DNA from: Candidatus Kaistia colombiensis
Lineage (GTDB): Bacteria > Pseudomonadota > Alphaproteobacteria > Rhizobiales > Kaistiaceae
Length of the DNA stretch: 64,000 nt
Reading direction: 5' to 3'
Assembly (NCBI GenBank): GCA_029203105.1
Contig: CP119318.1
Span: 2,184,501-2,248,500, forward strand
Position 1 is the stretch's first letter, and the number at the start of each line of letters is the position of its first letter. The position numbers were made by a program, and so were the translations under genes. Of this stretch, positions 42,004 to 50,741 are shown in pieces. A model generated the notes under the pieces. That model ran no database searches and was not told where the DNA came from. It was given only the letters and a program-made list of their open reading frames with translations.

Positions 42004-42840
42004 ATGCGGATTCGAAAACTCTTCCTCGTCTGTCTTCTCGCCACCGTTTCACAACCTGCTTTCGCCGCCATGGGTGCCTGGGTCTCCGCCGACAAGGTGC
42101 GGGTGCGCCTTGTTGCCACCACGCCGGTGGTGGACGGAACGATGGACGGGGCGATCGAGATCGAGCTCGCGCCGGGCTGGAAAACCTACTGGCGGACGCC
42201 GGGGGACGCCGGAGTGCCGCCGCGTTTCGATTTTTCCGCATCGACCAACGCCGAGGCGGGGACGGTCGAGTTTCCGGCACCCGAGCGCTACGACGATGGA
42301 TACGCCGCTTCGAACGTCTATCGTGATCGCGTCGTGCTTCCGGTCCGCTTCACGATTGCCGACCCGGCCAGACCGGTGACGCTCGACGTCAAGATGGATA
42401 TCGGGATCTGCGAGGAGATCTGCATTCCCGTCCACCTGGCCACGTCGCTGGATGTTGGGGGGGAGGATGGCGACAGGGCTGCCTCTGCCCTCGTCGCGAT
42501 GGCGCGGGCGGCGCTGCCGGGGCCGGGCAGGCCCGGCGAGTTCGAGCTGATCTCGCTGAAGCGCATCGGCGGACCGGATCAGAAACCCGAATTCGAGGCA
42601 AGGTATACGGCGCCGGGGAAGGGCACAGAGGCCCTGTTCGTCGAGGCTCCGGCAGACTGGTTCGCCGACCTGCCGAAGCCGGCCGCATTCGAGGATGGGA
42701 CGCGGGCCTTGCGTTTCGTGGCCGACCGCCGCTCCGCCGCCGGGACGATCGCCGGTACGCAGATCCGCCTCACTTTGACGGCGGCAGGTGGAGCGACAAG
42801 CCGGACTTTCACGCTCGACGCAGACGGCGCGAAGCCGTAA
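42004..42840 (+). CDS. Exported DsbD alpha-domain-like protein
   Basis: 278 residues. A signal peptide (RKLFLVCLLATVSQPAFA) precedes an immunoglobulin-like DsbC/DsbD N-terminal domain: IEIELAPGWKTYWRTPGDAGVPPRFDFS, FPAPERYDDGYAASNVY, and the redox pair in MDIGICEEICIPVHL. The transmembrane electron-transfer part of DsbD is missing, so it must receive electrons from a separate partner or act as a copper/thiol protein. It lies head to head with YqgE and ahead of a peroxiredoxin. Confidence 0.82.
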   Translation: MRIRKLFLVCLLATVSQPAFAAMGAWVSADKVRVRLVATTPVVDGTMDGAIEIELAPGWKTYWRTPGDAGVPPRFDFSASTNAEAGTVEFPAPERYDDGYAASNVYRDRVVLPVRFTIADPARPVTLDVKMDIGICEEICIPVHLATSLDVGGEDGDRAASALVAMARAALPGPGRPGEFELISLKRIGGPDQKPEFEARYTAPGKGTEALFVEAPADWFADLPKPAAFEDGTRALRFVADRRSAAGTIAGTQIRLTLTAAGGATSRTFTLDADGAKP

Positions 42841-42928
42841 CGTCCCGGCGGTTGTTTCCCGGGAGTGTCGCTTCGAGCGGCATTCCTTCCTGAAATTCCT
42901 TCACCCACCGCAATTCATGGAGCACGAG

Positions 42929-43411
42929 ATGACCATCTCGGTTGGCGATCGCATCCCCGCAGCGAAGTTCCGGGTCGTGACCCCGGATGGCGTCGTCGAA
43001 AAGACGGACGCCGACATCTTCGCCGGCAAGACGGTCGTGCTGTTCGCCGTTCCCGGTGCCTTCACGCCCACCTGCCACAAGAACCACCTGCCGGGCTATC
43101 TCGACCAGGCCGCCGCGATCAAGGCGAAGGGCGTCGACACCATCGCCGTCGTCGCCGTGAACGACCAGTTCGTCATGGGCGCGTGGGCCAAGGCCACCGG
43201 CGCCGAGGACAAAATCCTTTTCCTCGCCGACGGCTCGGGCGAGTTCACCAAGGCGATCGGCCTGGAGTTCGACTTGTCCGCCAACGGTCTCGGAATCCGC
43301 TCCAAGCGCTATGCCATGATTGTTGAGGACGGCGTGGTCAAGACGCTGAACGTCGAGGAAGCCGGCGGAGTCACCGGCTCCGGCGCGGCAGCAGTCCTCG
43401 AGTTGCTCTAG
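42929..43411 (+). CDS. Peroxiredoxin (Prx5/AhpE-like, 1-Cys)
   Basis: 160 residues. The peroxidatic Cys49 is in VPGAFTPTCHKNHLPGYL, the classic PxxxTxxC motif. No other Cys is present, so it is a 1-Cys enzyme needing an external thiol such as glutathione/glutaredoxin. The Prx5 signature DQFVMGAWAKATGAEDKILFLADGSGEFTKAIG follows. ATG 42929 has GGAG 6 bases upstream; the ATG at 42917 would add four residues. Confidence 0.92.
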   Translation: MTISVGDRIPAAKFRVVTPDGVVEKTDADIFAGKTVVLFAVPGAFTPTCHKNHLPGYLDQAAAIKAKGVDTIAVVAVNDQFVMGAWAKATGAEDKILFLADGSGEFTKAIGLEFDLSANGLGIRSKRYAMIVEDGVVKTLNVEEAGGVTGSGAAAVLELL

Positions 43412-43471
43412 TCCAGCTTGCTTCCGTAGCGGAAACTCGTTAGCTAGAAATAGCTGATGGGGCTCCGCGCC

Positions 43472-43720
43472 ATGATACGGGTCAAGATGCACGCAGCGAA
43501 GACGACCCTCTCCCGCCTGGTCTTGCAGGCTCAGGCGGGCGAGGAAGTGGTCCTGATGCGCGGCAACAAGGAAGTCGCGCGGATCGTTCCGCTGGACCCG
43601 CCGCCGTCCGTGCCAGACCGCGCGCCGCGCAGTCCCGGACGCCTTCGCGGGCTGATCGATTTCGATGATCGCTTGTTTGATCCCTATCCACCGACTGACC
43701 AGTCGCAGTGGGATCACTAG
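43472..43720 (+). CDS. Phd/YefM-type antitoxin
   Basis: 82 residues. The N-terminal DNA-binding part MIRVKMHAAKTTLSRLVLQAQAGEEVVLMRGNKEVARIVPLD matches Phd antitoxins; the C-terminal part (PGRLRGLIDFDDRLFDPYPPTDQSQWDH) is the disordered toxin-neutralising tail. ATG 43472 keeps the canonical start; ATG 43457 is possible. The toxin begins only 114 bases later, and a perfect hairpin overlapping the stop plus a repeat module separate the two, which is unusual for a pair normally overlapping. Confidence 0.85.
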   Translation: MIRVKMHAAKTTLSRLVLQAQAGEEVVLMRGNKEVARIVPLDPPPSVPDRAPRSPGRLRGLIDFDDRLFDPYPPTDQSQWDH

Positions 43721-43759
43721 CGTCGTTCCGTGTTTCATGGAAACACGGAACGACGCTAG
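43717..43759 (+). terminator. Perfect 20-bp hairpin at the antitoxin stop
   Basis: Arms 43717-43736 and 43740-43759 are exact complements with an ATG loop (43737-43739); the left arm includes the antitoxin stop codon. CTCTTTGTTTG follows. It should act as a terminator or mRNA 3'-end stabiliser, and would lower toxin expression. Confidence 0.75.
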
Positions 43760-43819
43760 CTCTTTGTTTGATCGCGTTTTCTTCATGCGAACCGGTATCC
43801 ACTTCGCGCGAAAACGCTC
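43756..43819 (+). repeat. Dispersed intergenic module (full copy)
   Basis: CTAGCTCTTTG, GCGTTTTCTTC, CGAACCGGTATCCACTTCGC and GCGAAAACGC follow in order; GCGTTTTC and GAAAACGC form an outer inverted repeat. It matches 1-59 on the opposite strand. Confidence 0.75.
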
Positions 43820-43834
43820 GAGGGACCGTAGGCC

Positions 43835-44242
43835 ATGCGGCTGCTTCTCGACACCCAGGTCTGGTTCTGGTGGATGATGGGGAGCCAGCGGCTCACGCAG
43901 ACCGCCCACGCCGCCATCGCCGATGCCGGCAACGATCCGCTGGTCAGCGCCGCCTCGGTCCTTGAACTCCTTGGCAAGCGGCGCATCGGCATCCTGCCCG
44001 ACATGCAGCGGCTGGCGGACCATGTCGAGGAAGAGATCGACCTGGCCGGCTTCGGCCGCCTTTCGATCACGACGGAGCACGCCGCGCGAGCCGAAGCGAT
44101 TGCCGATGGGCACCCGGATCCGTTTGACCGGATCCTGATCGCCCAGGCGCTGATCGAGGATATCGCCCTGGTATCGAACGAGACGCTCTTCGACGGCTTC
44201 GGCGTGCGCCGTCTCTGGGATGGGACGATCAGCCGGGGCTGA
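43835..44242 (+). CDS. VapC-family PIN-domain toxin
   Basis: 135 residues. PIN ribonuclease features: LLLDTQVWFWW (first Asp), SVLELLGKRRIG (Glu), and PDPFDRILIAQALIEDIALVSNETLF with the third Asp. The usual fourth acidic residue (VTxD) is replaced by Asn-Glu, which may still serve as a metal ligand. It is partnered by the antitoxin at 43472-43720. Its last 14 bases overlap the end of the convergent rnhA gene. Confidence 0.87.
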   Translation: MRLLLDTQVWFWWMMGSQRLTQTAHAAIADAGNDPLVSAASVLELLGKRRIGILPDMQRLADHVEEEIDLAGFGRLSITTEHAARAEAIADGHPDPFDRILIAQALIEDIALVSNETLFDGFGVRRLWDGTISRG

Positions 44243-44699
44243 AGCTCTTCTTCTTGACCTTGTAGGGCGCCATGCCGTCGCGGGCGAGTTGGTCGGCGCG
44301 CTCGTTCGCCTCGTTGCCGGCGTGACCCTTGACCCAGTGCCAGGTCACCTTGTGGCGCTGCAGGGCGGCGTCCAGGCGCTGCCAGAGGTCGATGTTCTTC
44401 ACCGGCTTCTTGTCGGCCGTCTTCCAGCCATTGCGCTTCCAGCCGTGGATCCAGCCGGTGATGCCGCCCTTCACATATTGGGAGTCGGTATGCAGATCGA
44501 CGACCGAGGGGCGTTTGAGCGCGTCCAGGGCTTCGATCGCCGCCGTCAGCTCCATGCGGTTGTTGGTCGTGTCGGCCTCGCCGCCCTTGAGATCCTTCTC
44601 GTGCTCGCCGGAAATCAGCACGGCGCCCCAGCCGCCGGGGCCGGGATTGCCGGAGCAGGCGCCGTCGGTCCAGATCGCAATCGATTTTTCTTCGGTCAA
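44229..44699 (-). CDS. rnhA: Ribonuclease HI
   Basis: 156 residues. It cleaves the RNA strand of RNA-DNA hybrids. The four carboxylates are visible: IWTDGACSGNPGPGG, NNRMELTAAIEAL, HTDSQYVKGG and GHAGNEANERAD, with the handle region WKTADKKPVKNIDLWQRL. The start is TTG 44699, overlapping the thrB stop by four bases (TTGA), so translation is coupled. Confidence 0.96.
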   Translation of the reverse strand: MTEEKSIAIWTDGACSGNPGPGGWGAVLISGEHEKDLKGGEADTTNNRMELTAAIEALDALKRPSVVDLHTDSQYVKGGITGWIHGWKRNGWKTADKKPVKNIDLWQRLDAALQRHKVTWHWVKGHAGNEANERADQLARDGMAPYKVKKKSFSPG

Positions 44700-45661
44700 A
44701 GGATCAATCCATAGGCGCTGACGTCCTCCACCGTGCGGTGGAAGCGCAGCTTGCGCAAATATTCGAGCGGGTCTTTCGGCGCGACCAGCGCGCCGGGCGG
44801 AACGTTGAGCCAGTCATAGAGACGGGTCAAAAGGAAGCGGAGTGCCGAGCCGCGCGCCAGCAGGGGTAGCGCCGTGAGCTCGTCCGGCGTGAAGGGACGA
44901 ACCTTCTGGTAGCCGGCCAGCAGGGCACGGGCCTTGGTAACGTTGAGCGAACCGTCCGGCTCGAAGCACCAGGCGTTCAGGCAGACGGCGACGTCATAGG
45001 CGAGGAAGTCGTTACAGGCGAAATAGAAGTCGATCACGCCCGACAATTCTTCATGCAGGAAGAAGGCGTTGTCGGGGAAGAGATCGGCATGGATGACGCC
45101 GCGCGGCAGGTCGGTCGGCCAGGACCGCTCCAGCAGGTCGAGTTCGGCGCTGATGTCGGCTGCGAGGCCCGGCATCACTTCGTCGGCGCGTGCCGACGCC
45201 CGGTCGAACAGCGGCCGCCAGCCATCGACGGTGAGCGCGTTGTGCCGGGTCAGTTCGAAGCCTTCGCCGGCGAGGTGCAGCTGCGCCAGAACCCCGCCGA
45301 TGGCGTGGCAATGGTCGGCGCGCGGCCGGCGCACCCACATGCCCTGCAGGAACGTGACGATCGCCGCCGGTCGGCCGGCCAGCGTGCCGAGCGCCTGACC
45401 CTCGCGATTGCGCACCGGCTGCGGGCAAGTGATGCCGCGACTTGCCAGATGCTCCATCAGTCCGATGAAGAAGGGGAGGTCGTTCGGGTCGACCCGCTTC
45501 TCATAGAGGGTGAGAATATGGGGGCCGGCGTCCGTCACCAGCAAATAGTTCGAATTCTCGACCCCCTCGGCGATGCCCTTCAGGGAGACGACACAGCCAA
45601 TGTCGTAGCCCGCGATGAAGCATGCGAGTTCGTCGTCGGCGATCTCGGTATAGACGGCCAT
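44696..45661 (-). CDS. thrB: Homoserine kinase (APH-fold ThrB)
   Basis: 321 residues of the aminoglycoside-phosphotransferase-like homoserine kinase used by alphaproteobacteria. MAVYTEIADDELACFIAGYDIG opens the protein; GIAEGVENSNYLLVT is near residue 30, LPRGVIHADLFPDNAFF near 190-206 carries the catalytic Asp, and VIDFYFACND the metal Asp. It phosphorylates homoserine, feeding ThrC (52775-54181, same window). It lies 10 bases after ispH and overlaps rnhA. Confidence 0.95.
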   Translation of the reverse strand: MAVYTEIADDELACFIAGYDIGCVVSLKGIAEGVENSNYLLVTDAGPHILTLYEKRVDPNDLPFFIGLMEHLASRGITCPQPVRNREGQALGTLAGRPAAIVTFLQGMWVRRPRADHCHAIGGVLAQLHLAGEGFELTRHNALTVDGWRPLFDRASARADEVMPGLAADISAELDLLERSWPTDLPRGVIHADLFPDNAFFLHEELSGVIDFYFACNDFLAYDVAVCLNAWCFEPDGSLNVTKARALLAGYQKVRPFTPDELTALPLLARGSALRFLLTRLYDWLNVPPGALVAPKDPLEYLRKLRFHRTVEDVSAYGLIL

Positions 45662-45671
45662 CAGGAAAAGC

Positions 45672-46640
45672 TCATTCTGCAGCTGGAAGGCGAAGTTCGC
45701 GGGGGAGGTTGAAGGCGATCGTCTCGAGCGCGTTCTGGACGAGTTCGACCTTGACGCTGAAGCGCGCGACAAAGGCGTCGATGACTTCCTCGACCAGGAT
45801 TTCCGGCGCCGAGGCGCCGGCAGTGACGCCGACGCGGCGGATGCCGTCGAGCAGCGACCAGTCGATATCAGAGGCGCGCTGGATCAGGATCGAGACCTTG
45901 CAGCCCTCGCGTTCGGCCACTTCGCGCAGGCGCTGCGAATTGGACGAATTGGGCGCGCCGACGACGATCATCGCGTCGACGTCGCCGGCGATCCGCTTGA
46001 CCGCTTCCTGGCGGTTGGTCGTCGCGTAGCAGATATCTTCCTTATGCGGCGCGGTGATCGCCGGGAAGCGCGCGGTCAGGACCTTGACGATCGCCGAGGT
46101 ATCATCGACCGAGAGCGTGGTCTGGGTGATGAAGGCGAGCGCCTCCGGGTTCCTCGGCGTGAAGGCCTCGGCGTCCGCAACCGTCTCGATCAGCGTGACG
46201 GCGCCCTCCGGCAATTGCCCCATGGTGCCGATCACTTCGGGATGGCCGGCATGGCCGATCAGGACGATCTCGCGGTCGCGCTTGAAATGGATCTGCGCTT
46301 CCTTGTGCACCTTGGATACGAGCGGGCAGGTGGCGTCGAGGAAGAACATCTGCCGCGCCTTGGCGTCCGCCGGCACGGATTTCGGCACGCCATGGGCCGA
46401 GAAGACGACGGGCTGGCCGTCGTCCGGGATCTCGTCCAGTTCCTCGACGAAGACCGCGCCCTTGTCGCGCAGGCTGTCGACGACATAGCGGTTATGCACG
46501 ATTTCGTGCCGGACATAGACCGGCGCGCCGAAACGCTGCAGCGCCAGCTCGACGATCTGGATCGCCCGGTCGACGCCGGCGCAGAAGCCGCGCGGCGCGC
46601 AGAGCAGGATTTCGAGCGGGGGCTTGGAGGCGTCGGCCAT
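45672..46640 (-). CDS. ispH: 4-hydroxy-3-methylbut-2-enyl diphosphate reductase
   Basis: 322 residues. It makes IPP and DMAPP in the last MEP step. Three Cys for the Fe-S cluster: CAPRGFCAGVDRA near the N-terminus, DATCPLVSKVHKEA near 100 and the later Cys region KEDICYATTNRQEAV; VGAPNSSNSQRL and GVTAGASAPEILVEEVI are also diagnostic. ATG 46640 (MADASK) is taken; ATG 46661 is possible. It heads an ispH-thrB-rnhA unit. Confidence 0.96.
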   Translation of the reverse strand: MADASKPPLEILLCAPRGFCAGVDRAIQIVELALQRFGAPVYVRHEIVHNRYVVDSLRDKGAVFVEELDEIPDDGQPVVFSAHGVPKSVPADAKARQMFFLDATCPLVSKVHKEAQIHFKRDREIVLIGHAGHPEVIGTMGQLPEGAVTLIETVADAEAFTPRNPEALAFITQTTLSVDDTSAIVKVLTARFPAITAPHKEDICYATTNRQEAVKRIAGDVDAMIVVGAPNSSNSQRLREVAEREGCKVSILIQRASDIDWSLLDGIRRVGVTAGASAPEILVEEVIDAFVARFSVKVELVQNALETIAFNLPRELRLPAAE

Positions 46641-46834
46641 GACAGTTTCGTTCCGCGACATGAGACGGGAATAGAGGGACGGGGCGGGGTTCTGTCAAGC
46701 GTCGTGACGGGAATCCAGCCGCAAGCCGGCCGCGTGTGTTCGATCACGAGAACGTGTATAGGTTGGTAGCCTTATGAAATTATGTTCCTCATTTTGAGAC
46801 TGGGGCAGGGGGTGGTCATACGGGGGCAGTTTCC

Positions 46835-47629
46835 ATGCAGATCTGGGCATTTCACGGTATGAGGAGGAGCGGCAACCACGTCGTCCTGAACTGGACGGGA
46901 CTAACGAACGCCGCATTCTTCATGAACGACATCCTGCTACGCGAGCAGGTGCCGGCGCTGCTCGGCGACCCGTTTGCGACCAAGGCCTTCTGGCATTGGT
47001 TTCCTCGAATCTGCGCTCGCCGTCAGATGCGCAGAATGCTGCGCGAAACCGGCTGGAAGCTTCTTGCCCGGGGCCTTTGCGTCAGCCTCGAGGATTGGCC
47101 GATCGACAGGCCGATCTTCACGCCCTGGCCGCGCCGCTGCCAGCATATCCTCCTGCTCCGCGACCCGCTCAACATGTTCGCCAGCCGGATCCGCATGAGC
47201 GGTGGCATGCATGTCGTCTATGGAGGCGAGCGGGCGGACGCGTATTTCCAGAATTCGATCGCCCTTTGGAAGATGCATGCGCGTGAATTCCTCGGCGAGA
47301 CGAACAGGCTGCCCGATCATGTCGGTGTCTACTACGACCGCTGGGTCGTCGACCCGACCTACCGGGCCGAGATCGCCGCGAGCCTGCGCCTCGCTCCGGA
47401 CGAGGGCGCGCTGAACCGCGTCGCGGTCGAGGGCGGCGGCAGTTCGTTCGAGGGCATGGCACCGCTCGGCGAGGGAGCGATCGAACGACGCCTGTCGCGC
47501 CACGACCAGCTCGAGGGGGACGAGAAACGGCTCTTCGCCCGCATCCCCGCCGACAGCGAGCTGATGCAGTTGCGCGAGCGCGTACTGGAGCGTGTCCACG
47601 CGTCCGCACGGAGCCGGCAGATCGCCTGA
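46835..47629 (+). CDS. Sulfotransferase-like P-loop protein (orphan)
   Basis: 264 residues, no signal peptide. The N-terminus WAFHGMRRSGNHVVLNW resembles the 5'-PAPS-binding loop of sulfotransferases (GxxRSGN/T), and the middle HILLLRDPLNMFASRI resembles the 3'-phosphate site (R-D-P-x(3)-S). Between them are Arg- and Trp-rich segments. The likely reaction is sulfate transfer from PAPS to an unknown acceptor, but glycan or lipid processing cannot be excluded. It stands alone between ispH and the EAL gene, behind an AT-richer leader (about 46735-46800). Confidence 0.6.
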   Translation: MQIWAFHGMRRSGNHVVLNWTGLTNAAFFMNDILLREQVPALLGDPFATKAFWHWFPRICARRQMRRMLRETGWKLLARGLCVSLEDWPIDRPIFTPWPRRCQHILLLRDPLNMFASRIRMSGGMHVVYGGERADAYFQNSIALWKMHAREFLGETNRLPDHVGVYYDRWVVDPTYRAEIAASLRLAPDEGALNRVAVEGGGSSFEGMAPLGEGAIERRLSRHDQLEGDEKRLFARIPADSELMQLRERVLERVHASARSRQIA

Positions 47630-47718
47630 TCGGGGACATGGCCGGCCGCGCCGCGCGCGCCGACACCCGCTTCGTCCGAACGCCTGGTCGCCGGAGGCAC
47701 TGCCTCCGGTGATCCGCC

Positions 47719-50604
47719 TCAGGCGATCATCGACTCTTCCTCGCGGAAGATCAGCTTGCCGGCCTCGGGCGCCGTCATTGGCTGGCCGAACAGGAAGCCC
47801 TGCGCGAATTCGCAGCCGAGATCGTAGAGGTCGAGCGCGTCGTCCTCCGTCTCCGCGCCTTCTGCCACCACGTCCATGCCGAGTTCGTGCGCCAGGCCGA
47901 TGATGGCCCTGAGGATCACGCGCTTCTGCTTGGCGGAGGGACCGCGGACAAAGCTCTGGTCAATCTTCAGCGTCTCGAACGGGAAGCGCTGCAGATAGGA
48001 AAGCGACGAGTAGCCGGTGCCGAAATCGTCGAGCGACAGGCCGGCGCCGAGTTCGCGGACGCGGGTCAGCACCTGCGCCGCATATTCCGGGTTTTCCATC
48101 ACCAGGCTCTCGGTCAGCTCGAGCTTGAGCGAACCGCGCGTCACAGCCGATCGCGACAGCACCGACTTCACGTCACTGATCAGGTCGTGGCGAAGCAGCT
48201 GGCGGCTGGAGATGTTGACGGAGACGAAGAGCGGCACGTCGCGGCCGAGCTGTTCCTGCCAGTCGGAAAGCTGCTTGGCGGCGCGTTCCAGCACGAACAG
48301 GCCGAGCGGAATGATCAGGCCGTTGCGCTCGGCGAGCGGAATGAACTCGGCCGGCGGGATGCGGCCGTGCTGCGGATGGTCCCAGCGCACCAGCGCCTCG
48401 AAGCCGGCAATGGTCCGATCTTCCAGGCGCACGATTGGCTGGTAGAGGACCTTGATTTCTTCGCGGCCGATGGCGCGGCGCAAATCCGCCTCCAGCGTCA
48501 GCGTGTCGGCGCCATGTTGGCGCAGCGCCGGCCGGAAGGCCTCGATGCGGTCGCCGCCGAGGCGCTTGGCATAGTACATGCCGATCTCGGCGTCCTTGAC
48601 GATCTCGGTCGCCTCGCTCTGCTTGCTGTCATGCATGGCGATGCCGATCGACGCGGTCAGGAAGATCTCCTTGTCGCCGAACGAGATCGGCGCGCGCAGC
48701 GTGCGGCGGACCGAATCGGCGAAGCCGGCGATGCGCTCGGGCTCGCTTTCCGAAATCAGCAGGAAGGCGAACTGGTCGCCGGAAATGCGCGCCAGCGTGT
48801 CCTGCGGCTTCAGCAGGCGGGTCAGGCGGCGGGCGATCGTCAGCAGGATCGAGTCGCCGACCGAGAGGCCGAAGCCGTCATTGACCTGCTTGAAACGGTC
48901 GATGTCGAGCACGAACACGGAGGGACGGGCGGCGCCCTCGGCCTGGGTGCGCGTCACGGCCGAGGCGAGGCGGTCCATGAACAATTCTCGGTTCGGCAGG
49001 CCGGTCAGGTTGTCATGCACGGCGTCGTGGAGCAGCCGTTCTTCTGCCGTGCGCTCCTCGGTGACGTCGGCGAGCGTACCGACGCAGCGCGTGACCTCGC
49101 CATCGGAACCCAGCACCGGACGGGCGCGCAGGTGGAACCAGCGATAATGGCCGTCTTCGGCGCGCAGGCGGAAATCCTGCGCGATGCGGCCGCGGCGCTG
49201 CTCGATCACGGCGTCGAGCGTCGCCTTGAAGCGGTCGCGGTCGGACGGGTGCAGCACGTCGAGCCAGTCGCGTGCCGGGCCCTCCAGCGCGCCATGCTTG
49301 AGGCCGAGCAGGTCCTCGGCGTCGGAGCCGGTGAAGATGCGGTCGCGCGAGACGTCCCAGTCCCAGACGATGTCGCCGGCGCCGGTCAGAGCCAGGGCGC
49401 GGCGCTCGGTCTCGCCGATCGCGCCCTGGGCGATTGCGCCGCCGGCGAAGGCGTGCTGCATCACCGTGAAGCCGATCAGCAGGACGATCAGCACGAGGCC
49501 GCCATTCAGCGCCGGCTGGATCACGTCATTGGCGAGGTTGCCGGTCACCGTCAGATAGGCGCCGAGGATCCACACCATCAGCAGCACCCAGGTCGGGATC
49601 AGCATGATGGCGCGGTCGTAGTGGTGCATCGCCAGATAGAGGATGACGACGAAGCCGAGCGTCACGGTCAGGCCGAACGAGAAGCGGGCGACACCGGCGG
49701 CGATCCCGGGCTCGAACACGGCGACGCCGAGCAGGATCAGCAGGCCGACCAGCCAGGCGATCGTCGCGTGGCTGTAGCGGGCGTGCCATCGGTTCAGGTT
49801 CAGATAGGTGTAGGTGAAGATCAGCAGCGTCGCCGACAGCAGCACCTCGGCGAAGGCGCGCCACATCTTGTCGTCGCCGGGCGCGATCTGGATCACCTTG
49901 TTCCAGAAGCCGAAATCGATGGCGAGATAGATCAGCACCGACCAGGCGAGGCCGGCCGTCGCCGGGAACATCGCGGTTCCCTTGACCACGAACACGATGG
50001 TCAGGAACAGTGCCAGAAGACCGGAAATGCCGAGGACGATGCCGTGATACAGCGTGTAGCTGTTGATCGCGTCCTTGTAGTTGTCGGGATCCCACAGATA
50101 GAGCTGCGGCAGCACCGGCGTGCGCAGTTCGGCCACGAAGGTGACGACGGCGCCGGGGTCGAGCGTGACGCGGAAGACGTCGGCCTCCTGGCTCGCCTGC
50201 CGCTCGGGCGCGAAGCCCTGGCTCGGCGTCACGGTGGCGATGCGCGAGGCGCCGAGATCGGGGATCAGCAGGCCGGAATTGGCGAGGCGGAAATGCGGCG
50301 CCACCAGCAGCCGGTCGATCTGCTCGTCGCCATTGTTGGTCAGCGCGAAGGAGACCCAGTAGGAGGTGCCGCCCGCTTCGTTGGAGCGCACCTCGATGCG
50401 GCGGACGATGCCGTCGGCGCCGGGCGCCGTCGAAACCTGAACGCGATCGGACGGGTCGCGCGAGGCGCGTTCGACGGCCTTGGTCAGGTCGAGCGTCGTG
50501 CCGTCGAGCGGAACGTTGACGGCGTCGAGCGCCTGCACGTTGGTGGCCGTGCCGACGACCGCGAACAGGACAAAAAGGACCGCGGCGACGAAGCGGTTAA
50601 GCAA
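47719..50604 (-). CDS. Membrane GGDEF/EAL phosphodiesterase with PAS sensor
   Basis: 961 residues. Signal peptide, a periplasmic 7TMR-DISM-like sensory domain (about 25-180), seven transmembrane helices (about 185-390), a PAS domain (about 400-520, ALTGAGDIVWDWDVSRDRI to CVGTLADVTEERTAEE), a GGDEF domain and an EAL domain. The GGDEF active loop is RISGDQF, so cyclase activity is probably lost. The EAL domain keeps FEALVRWDHP, LDDFGTGYSSLSYLQR and VAEGAETEDD, so it should hydrolyse c-di-GMP. Start TTG 50604, placed 7 bases after a perfect GGAGGT. Confidence 0.9.
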   Translation of the reverse strand: MLNRFVAAVLFVLFAVVGTATNVQALDAVNVPLDGTTLDLTKAVERASRDPSDRVQVSTAPGADGIVRRIEVRSNEAGGTSYWVSFALTNNGDEQIDRLLVAPHFRLANSGLLIPDLGASRIATVTPSQGFAPERQASQEADVFRVTLDPGAVVTFVAELRTPVLPQLYLWDPDNYKDAINSYTLYHGIVLGISGLLALFLTIVFVVKGTAMFPATAGLAWSVLIYLAIDFGFWNKVIQIAPGDDKMWRAFAEVLLSATLLIFTYTYLNLNRWHARYSHATIAWLVGLLILLGVAVFEPGIAAGVARFSFGLTVTLGFVVILYLAMHHYDRAIMLIPTWVLLMVWILGAYLTVTGNLANDVIQPALNGGLVLIVLLIGFTVMQHAFAGGAIAQGAIGETERRALALTGAGDIVWDWDVSRDRIFTGSDAEDLLGLKHGALEGPARDWLDVLHPSDRDRFKATLDAVIEQRRGRIAQDFRLRAEDGHYRWFHLRARPVLGSDGEVTRCVGTLADVTEERTAEERLLHDAVHDNLTGLPNRELFMDRLASAVTRTQAEGAARPSVFVLDIDRFKQVNDGFGLSVGDSILLTIARRLTRLLKPQDTLARISGDQFAFLLISESEPERIAGFADSVRRTLRAPISFGDKEIFLTASIGIAMHDSKQSEATEIVKDAEIGMYYAKRLGGDRIEAFRPALRQHGADTLTLEADLRRAIGREEIKVLYQPIVRLEDRTIAGFEALVRWDHPQHGRIPPAEFIPLAERNGLIIPLGLFVLERAAKQLSDWQEQLGRDVPLFVSVNISSRQLLRHDLISDVKSVLSRSAVTRGSLKLELTESLVMENPEYAAQVLTRVRELGAGLSLDDFGTGYSSLSYLQRFPFETLKIDQSFVRGPSAKQKRVILRAIIGLAHELGMDVVAEGAETEDDALDLYDLGCEFAQGFLFGQPMTAPEAGKLIFREEESMIA

Positions 50605-50741
50605 CAAACAAACCTCCAAGGCCCGAAGGCCGTCGAGAAGTACTATCCGGGTCGAAGCAGCACAAGAAAAATTCGGCTGCGTGACAAGCTGGCAACAGTT
50701 CCTTGCGTTCCGTCTGGCGGGGCCCGACGGAGCATGGCGTC

